64,000 bases of DNA from Prinsepia uniflora (lineage: Eukaryota > Streptophyta > Magnoliopsida > Rosales > Rosaceae): positions 18,079,674 through 18,143,673 of the forward strand of contig CM064875.1 of the NCBI GenBank assembly GCA_032719365.1, given 5' to 3'. Positions 57,935 through 64,000 of this stretch are shown here, piece by piece. Below the pieces are notes generated by a model. It was not told where the DNA came from. It did no database searches and saw only the letters and a list, made by a program, of their open reading frames with translations. The stretch's first letter is position 1, and each line of letters begins with the position of its first letter. A program made the translations under genes and the position numbers.

Positions 57935-58917
57935 AACTTGTTACATGATGATTTAGAGCTCCAATATGTTAATTTCTTGTTAACAGCTAATGTGTCACTA
58001 ACTCAAATTTTTAGTGTCAACTTAACCACAAAGTAATGCAATAAGAAATATTTTAAGCACAATCACATACATAATGTATAATGTAGTATTAAAAACAAGA
58101 GTTAATGAAAAAGGTCCATTCACTACGAGTCAGGGAATAAATCACCCGATAAGGCTATGCCACTAGAAAACTCCAAGTTGTTGGTCTCTTGAAGAAAATT
58201 AAGGTTAAGGCTTAATCCTAGCTAACACTACTAGAAAATCACACTCAATGTTGATCCAAAACGGTGTTAAAATGTATCCAAATGTATGTAAAAAACAAGA
58301 AAGAAGTGTTTCAAACTCCCCGAAACTGAGTTCATGTGCGGTTATATGCTAGAATAGGATCTGATGAGAAATCACTCGTCAGATGGAGGCCAAATGCACT
58401 ACCACACACTGGCACGTTGGCACTTACTAGCATGTACTACCACATGGCACTCACCGACTAGTGATCGGTGCTATGGATAGTGGCCTTATTGACCGGAAGA
58501 TTAGGTCGGAGTTGCCTCTATCTTTGATGTGGCCCATGGCTGGCAGCACAGATGACCTATAACCACTGACATCGAGGTCACCGTCCACGGTTGACTTAAT
58601 TGTTGAACATAGAGAACCTAATTGACGATCGTAACTTTAGTCGCTTTACAGGTAAGCTTCTCTTCCTAGCTAAAATTGATTGTGTATCGGGCTAGCCAGT
58701 GATTAGATTAGGTTTCTTACTCCGTATATTGGATTAGTGGATTAAAATCAATGAAGATACGAGAGTGATGAACACAGATTGGATTAGGCACTTCAACTAT
58801 TTGATAAAACTCCTCTCACATACTTACAAAGAGTTCTTGAATATCTCACTCTAATTCTGAGATTTCATACTCTTCTCATTAATTATATCGTGAACTATGA
58901 CCAATGCATACATACCA
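57935..58917. other. Intergenic sequence, no gene recognised
   Basis: Moderate GC with no open frame of note. A few short repeats around GGCACGTTGGCACTTACTAG (58408-58450). Confidence 0.5.
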
Positions 58918-61703
58918 TGACAGGACCCATCAAAATCCCCCTGGATTATCGTGGGATGTACCGGCTCCAATCTGACACCCTGTGTCAGACCAGGGATAAA
59001 CTCATCACCCGCTCGGGGTTAGCTAGAGTACGCTAGGATCGGTGGTGGTATGTGATGTCTCGATCTTTGCTACAACCCGCATCCGTGACAAACCTGAAAG
59101 GTATTAAAAACCATAAAAGTTGTGAACGGACAAAACAACAGTTTATGAAAATCATTTATCGAAATCACATTTATAGCCTTTGCATAAAAGCATGCATGCA
59201 TCATTAAACAACATTTCAAATACTTTCTCGGAAGCAAGATGTATTGCTTTCCAAGTCAAATCCAGTGAAAAATCCTTCTCAATCGAAACCAGTATCTCAG
59301 TAGGGTCTCAGACCAAAACCAAATCAAACAGGGTCTTAGCCCAAACCAGAAAACACTTACAGGGCCTCAGCCCAAATCATAGAACACTTGGCAACTCATC
59401 CCATCCTCACCTCAGTGTCAGTCACGATTCCAATCCTAGTACATGTGCAAATAGCTCAGGACCATTCACAATCCTAGCATGTTGTCGTGAACACATCACT
59501 CGCCGCGACCATCTCTAGATCATCGTGAACACATCACCGATCGATCCTAGAGAATAACATCGACACTCCTAAGTCGAGCCTTCCTCGGCCATTGCCTCCA
59601 TTAGCTACTTGACAATAGGCAGTGACTCGTGACCTCTTTGAAAGGAACACATCCGTAGTCTGGAGGTGAGCATCATATCATCCGGGACTCAAACCCGAAT
59701 GTCATCATCGATTGGGACTCTAACCCGATCGTCCGGGACTCTAACCCGTAGTATCAAACATAGGATTCCTTGAATCCTATCAAATTTACAACTAGGTCTC
59801 ATGCCCAAAATATCTTTCATAAAACTCATAAATGGTTGTAGCCCGACTCATCTCACGTTCGACTATACTCTAAGTCAAAACTTAAATCAACTAGGTCATA
59901 TGCTCGAAAGATATTTCCAAATCCAAAAACCATTTCTCATTTCCCAAAGACTTTCAAAATCACCACTGAATTCAATTAAGTCAAGGTCGTTAAATTGGGA
60001 CTCTTGCCCGAATCTCAATTTCACGCATATCCGTTAAACCCCTTTAAAACCGTGTCTCAAATCCTCGGTTTCACGCTTCTCCGTGAAACCCCTTTAAAAT
60101 CGTGTCTCAAATCCTCAGTTTCATGCTTCTCCGTGAAACCCCTTTAAAATCGTGTCTCAAATCCTCAATTTCATGCTTCTCCGTGAAACCCTCAAAATTA
60201 TATAAAATCATGTAAAACTTACGCAAGTAAAATACTTGGCGGAAGCCCAAATATCACATAAAACAATAATCTTGAACTACGTGCAATAACTCATTTTCCT
60301 ACGAAAAATGCCAAACAGTTCATATTCAAATCACATGCACTCATGGCATCTAAAATCATGTTCTCAAACACATATAAAACATTTATGCATGCATCATTTT
60401 AATAAAAAAAAGTCCACTCACAAATCGTCCAAGTTGCGCCTCGATACACGTGCCATATGCCTTTCGGGGCTAATCCACCTCTCCAGATCATCCGGACCTG
60501 TTCAAAACACACTCAAAGGTTACTATCAACCTAGAAAAGTTCTAATCAAGAATCCCCAACATTCCCAAAAAAGTCAACGTCTCACGGACACGCTTCCCTA
60601 AGCTTTAAACCTCATTTTGACCAACCTAACAATCTTGGATTGACTCGAAACCACCAACATTGGATTCGTATCATCAAAACCTTTGAAATGGTCTTGGTCC
60701 CACCTTAAAATATGTGCCCACACACCCCCACCCGCGGGTCAAAGACGGATGGTCAAAAGTCAACGATGACATCAACAAAGTCAACGCAGACGTCAGCGGT
60801 CAACAGTCAAAATCAATGGCGGACGTCATCGCTGATTCGTATTGTTGAAACATTTAAAATCGTTTTCAAAGACGTTGCTTCCTACATGATCGTCCAAGCA
60901 TCCCTAATCGATCTATGGACTCAAAACACACAAAAATGGCCTGGAATATACCTGTTCAATTTGATCCTCACGGCCTAGTTTTCCAGCTCGTTGCGTGAGC
61001 TGCTCCATCGTCCATTTTCTTTCCTTTAGATCCCTAGACCCTCGTAAGGACTCAATAAATGCCATCCAATCATCAGAAAATACCCTCAACGTCCAGATTG
61101 GATTTTCGAATTTCGAAATTGAAAATGGGTCTTTGGCTTTACCTGGTTTCTATTTTCCTCTACCGTCCACGATGGCTCAGTCATCCTCTCAGTCGCCGTC
61201 TCAGCCTCCCTCTCTCAGACCACACAGGGGATAAAGGTTGGGGTGGGTGTGTTTGTGTTTAAGTGTTTCAGGCATGGGAGAACAAAGAAGATGAAATGGG
61301 ATGATAGGCATGTATGTAACATGGGAAGCAATAGATGTGTGACACTTGTCACTAATCCATTGGGTCTGTTCAAAATATCTGGGCCTAACATAAGACAAAA
61401 GGCACTCATATCATAAAACGTGTAATAGTACCTCGAAACTTCAGTGATCCGTAACTTTCCCATCGAATTTCTGATTTCGACATGTCGTCTGTCTATGGAT
61501 ACATATTGACTCGATTTACGTAACGGACCTCGGCCCTCTTGCATTGGACCTCCCGGGTCAAAAGTTAACTTTTTACCCTCGTCTAGAGACAAAATTGTAA
61601 TTCTACTCCGTACGTCCAATAATCCTCGACTAAGTCCCAATTAGTCTCGCTAATCCTCAATTTAATCTTAATTAATCCTGAAAATTTGGGACGGGTCATT
61701 ACA
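58918..61703 (-). mobile_element. 3' LTR of LARD-like element D
   Basis: Reverse orientation: begins TGACAGGACCCATC and ends GGGACGGGTCATTACA. On its own strand it is preceded by the purine tract TTTCTTTAAGGAGGGAAGAT, so it is the 3' LTR of a minus-strand element whose interior runs to the window end. It has GGGACTCTAACCCGA-type repeats at 59680-59750, a 50-bp hairpin repeat at 60010-60190, and a partly decayed palindrome at 61339-61352. Confidence 0.85.
60010..60190. repeat. 50-bp tandem repeat with perfect hairpin, four copies
   Basis: The unit contains GTTTCACG-CTTCTC-CGTGAAAC (8-bp perfect stem) followed by CCCTTTAAAATCGTGTCTCA. The first copy is diverged. Confidence 0.9.
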
Positions 61704-64000
61704 ATCTTCCCTCCTTAAAGAAATTTATCCTCGAAATTCAAAGAGACCTAATTTCCACAACCAAACGGTGGAAATCCAATCTTGTCTCCCAGTTGAGGCA
61801 CTCTCATGTACACGTACACGTCCGACACAAACCACAGTACCCTTCAGTATAATCGAACATCTGACTCAAACCAGCATTGATCGTTGGATTGGATACGATC
61901 AAAACTCGCCAATCTTAAGAATCCACACGTCGGTTCGTAAGTCTCCCTCGAGACACCGACACTCGTCGATCTCACCTGTCACTCACTCCGACAGGTCTGT
62001 TATACTAAGCTGACCTCATAGCCGGCTTTTTAGCCTGATGACTCTACTCATCTGACAATCGAAGCCGATATCCTGCTCAGTATCCAATCCGACAAACATC
62101 CTCTAGATCCTGCCTTCACAATGGTATGAATCTCACCTCGCAGGCCATACTCAAATCTGCTGCATTTATATGCCTCAGTACTCACATCAACCAACTCCCT
62201 CATTTCCCATACTCATGCCAACTCTCATTGTCCATAGAGATACAACTCTCTTCTAAAAGCCTCCCAGTTCACGACAACCATCGTGGCTAGTCGATAGCTC
62301 TCGGCTCCACTGCGCTTTTGCTGTGCCACTCTGGTCTCGACTCGGTCTCGAGTCCCCACACTGTCATCTCACATATCCTGTCAAAACACATGTCGACATC
62401 TTACCCAACTTGTGTGTATTTGGACCCCATCGAATACTTGCCTAAGTAGGGATTGTCACATAAATAATCACTAGGGTTCCTTGGTCCCACATGGCCCTGA
62501 GCTCTTGGCTCATATAATCCCTGAACCCTCTCAATCCACTCTACTTAGCACACATTATTCGACGTCCAGTTATCGACTATTCATCTATTCCGGATCGATG
62601 CCCACGTATCATCCTCATCTCATACTTATTAACGTATCCAACCTCTGTCATGTATTCTCCTACCTCATCATTCCTGTGATTCCAATTCACTTCCGTTTAC
62701 TTGACCCACAGTCGCCACAATCATCTCAGTTATCTCGATCACCTTGATCGTTACAACACCACCTGATCCACCTATGATCCATACTAGCTTTCATTCTCAA
62801 CTAATGACCAGATTTCGAGTTATAGGGTCTTACACCCTCTTTGAATCCGTTATCTGTCATATCACTGCTCGTCATCCCACATAGGGAAGAATCAAGGATG
62901 ATCCAAGATGATGACATCAAAAATCATCCTACGTCATCCTGCGGCACCAAGCATCACCTGCTAAAGAGCAGAAAATGTGAGTCTCTCTCATCAACTTTGG
63001 AATCAAGAGAGGTTGCAACCATGTTGGAAGCATCCTTAAACACTATAGGCAATCAGGTGTCAAGTCCACCTTAGACTCACCCTGATGATCTTGTCTTATC
63101 AATCCGATTTCTCCTCAAACAAGCTTATATGAAACTCAGGAGGTATGGTCCCCCACAATCGACCAAAACCAATTTCTACTGGACTCTTAAGTTATCAACT
63201 CATTCGGACATCCATCCACGTGTTCGTAAAAATCTAGCCATAGCACGCAATTCACATGTCCGTTTTATACCATTTATGCATATCCAAAAGGATGTCATCC
63301 ATCTCTACCTTATTCTCACGTTTCCTCTTTTATATTTACAACCCCTGAGCACACCCTTGTGTCTCAAGTCTCGCATCATGTTGATGGCCAAGCCAGAAAT
63401 TCTGGCCAAGCAAATGGAAAAAACGAAGTCACCTCCTCCAACTAAGAGTATTCTTTAATAGTTGCTGTAATGCTTAATCTTTTTCTCAAGACTAACACTT
63501 CCATTGATTCTCTTCGGCTTCTTCCATCACCATCCATGTCGGCATACTAGTTCACACGTCCCAACTCATATGGAATCAATTCCAGCACCCAACACTCGTG
63601 CCATCCGTCCACAATGAGCTAGGGTACCTGTCACTAATCTAGGTATACCCCATGCCTCGCACTGAGCCACTAGGGATCCTCTCTGTCCCGCTCAGTACCC
63701 ACCAAACTCACATATTTACCACTCTGGGGCACATCTACCATCCCAATCACAATCCAAGCCCTCATTGGCACTACATCACTCAGACACACTCGATGTCATC
63801 CGGAACCATCCGATCACTATTGGATTCCATTCAACTTATCTCTGGCATCTCCCACTCATCTCAGTCACCTCCACTGAGGTAGTGCAGCACGTTCGCCAAT
63901 ACCCAAAGCTTAACATCTCCTTCTGTGATTGCACTCAGTGGTAACTAGGTTGAATCCAAAAATCACTGCTCGTACTGTGCGTCACTCACACACCTCTGTA
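61704..64000 (-). mobile_element. Internal domain of LARD-like element D, partial
   Basis: On the minus strand it ends GAATTTCGAGGATAAATTTC...AAGGAGGGAAGAT just before the LTR, as in element C. No gag-pol motif is found in either strand over 2.3 kb. The sequence is C+A rich as printed, thus G+T rich in element orientation, like the interior of element C. The open frames printed forward are antisense to the element and carry no recognisable domain. Confidence 0.7.

Noticed and set aside
1..64000. CRISPR array, bacterial operon, phage or plasmid features
   Set aside because: Introns, LTR retrotransposons and plant-type repeats show nuclear plant DNA; the regular repeats found are LTR hairpin arrays without unique spacers.

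Overview
The window is nuclear DNA of a flowering plant. It has GT-AG split genes, poly(A) signals and AT-rich intergenic DNA, and most of it is layered transposable elements. Cassandra-type elements (LTRs carrying 5S rRNA sequence) and giant LTRs beginning TGTAACGACCCG point to a eudicot. A woody rosid such as Rosaceae is my guess, not shown by the sequence.

Only two host genes can be defended. At 8435-9328 (+) a two-exon gene encodes a 110-residue protein with a signal peptide and a proline-rich tail (candidate secreted peptide). At 13228-20091 (-) a 14-exon gene encodes a 383-residue plant protein of unknown function. All 14 exons join in frame. It has a 13-nt microexon and a 3.4-kb intron holding a GGT-rich minisatellite and a hAT-like element with captured exon-like pieces.

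Layout. 1-2455: two nested reverse-oriented gypsy-type LTRs. 2456-3400: copia 3' end. 3441-3803: CACTA transposase-associated domain. 4578-5290: a MITE and a tiny LINE insertion. 5564-7834: a miniature LTR element with a Cassandra inside. 8.3-9.4 kb: peptide gene. 10.9-13.1 kb: MITE, LTR fragment, AT-rich DNA. 13.2-20.1 kb: the 14-exon gene. 20.6-25.3 kb: GC-rich tandem repeat, then a solo LTR inside an older LTR. 25.4-34.2 kb: LINE RNase H relics, duplicated satellites, a degenerate copia, a tRNA-like SINE. 35577-57929: a copia element carrying a stack of gypsy-type LTRs, including a complete LARD-like element at 41860-51622. 58918-64000: the 3' LTR and part of the interior of another LARD-like element.

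Elements and their parts relate as follows. The large LTRs share termini, a conserved perfect palindrome near their 5' end, and arrays of short hairpin-forming repeats. The only complete element of this group has no gag-pol, so it must depend on proteins made elsewhere. Many insertions are dated relative to each other by nesting and by visible target-site duplications (TSDs): ACTAT, CCCGG, AATTA, CTCGG, TCAAA, TGCTCAAAATA and AATTAATG.
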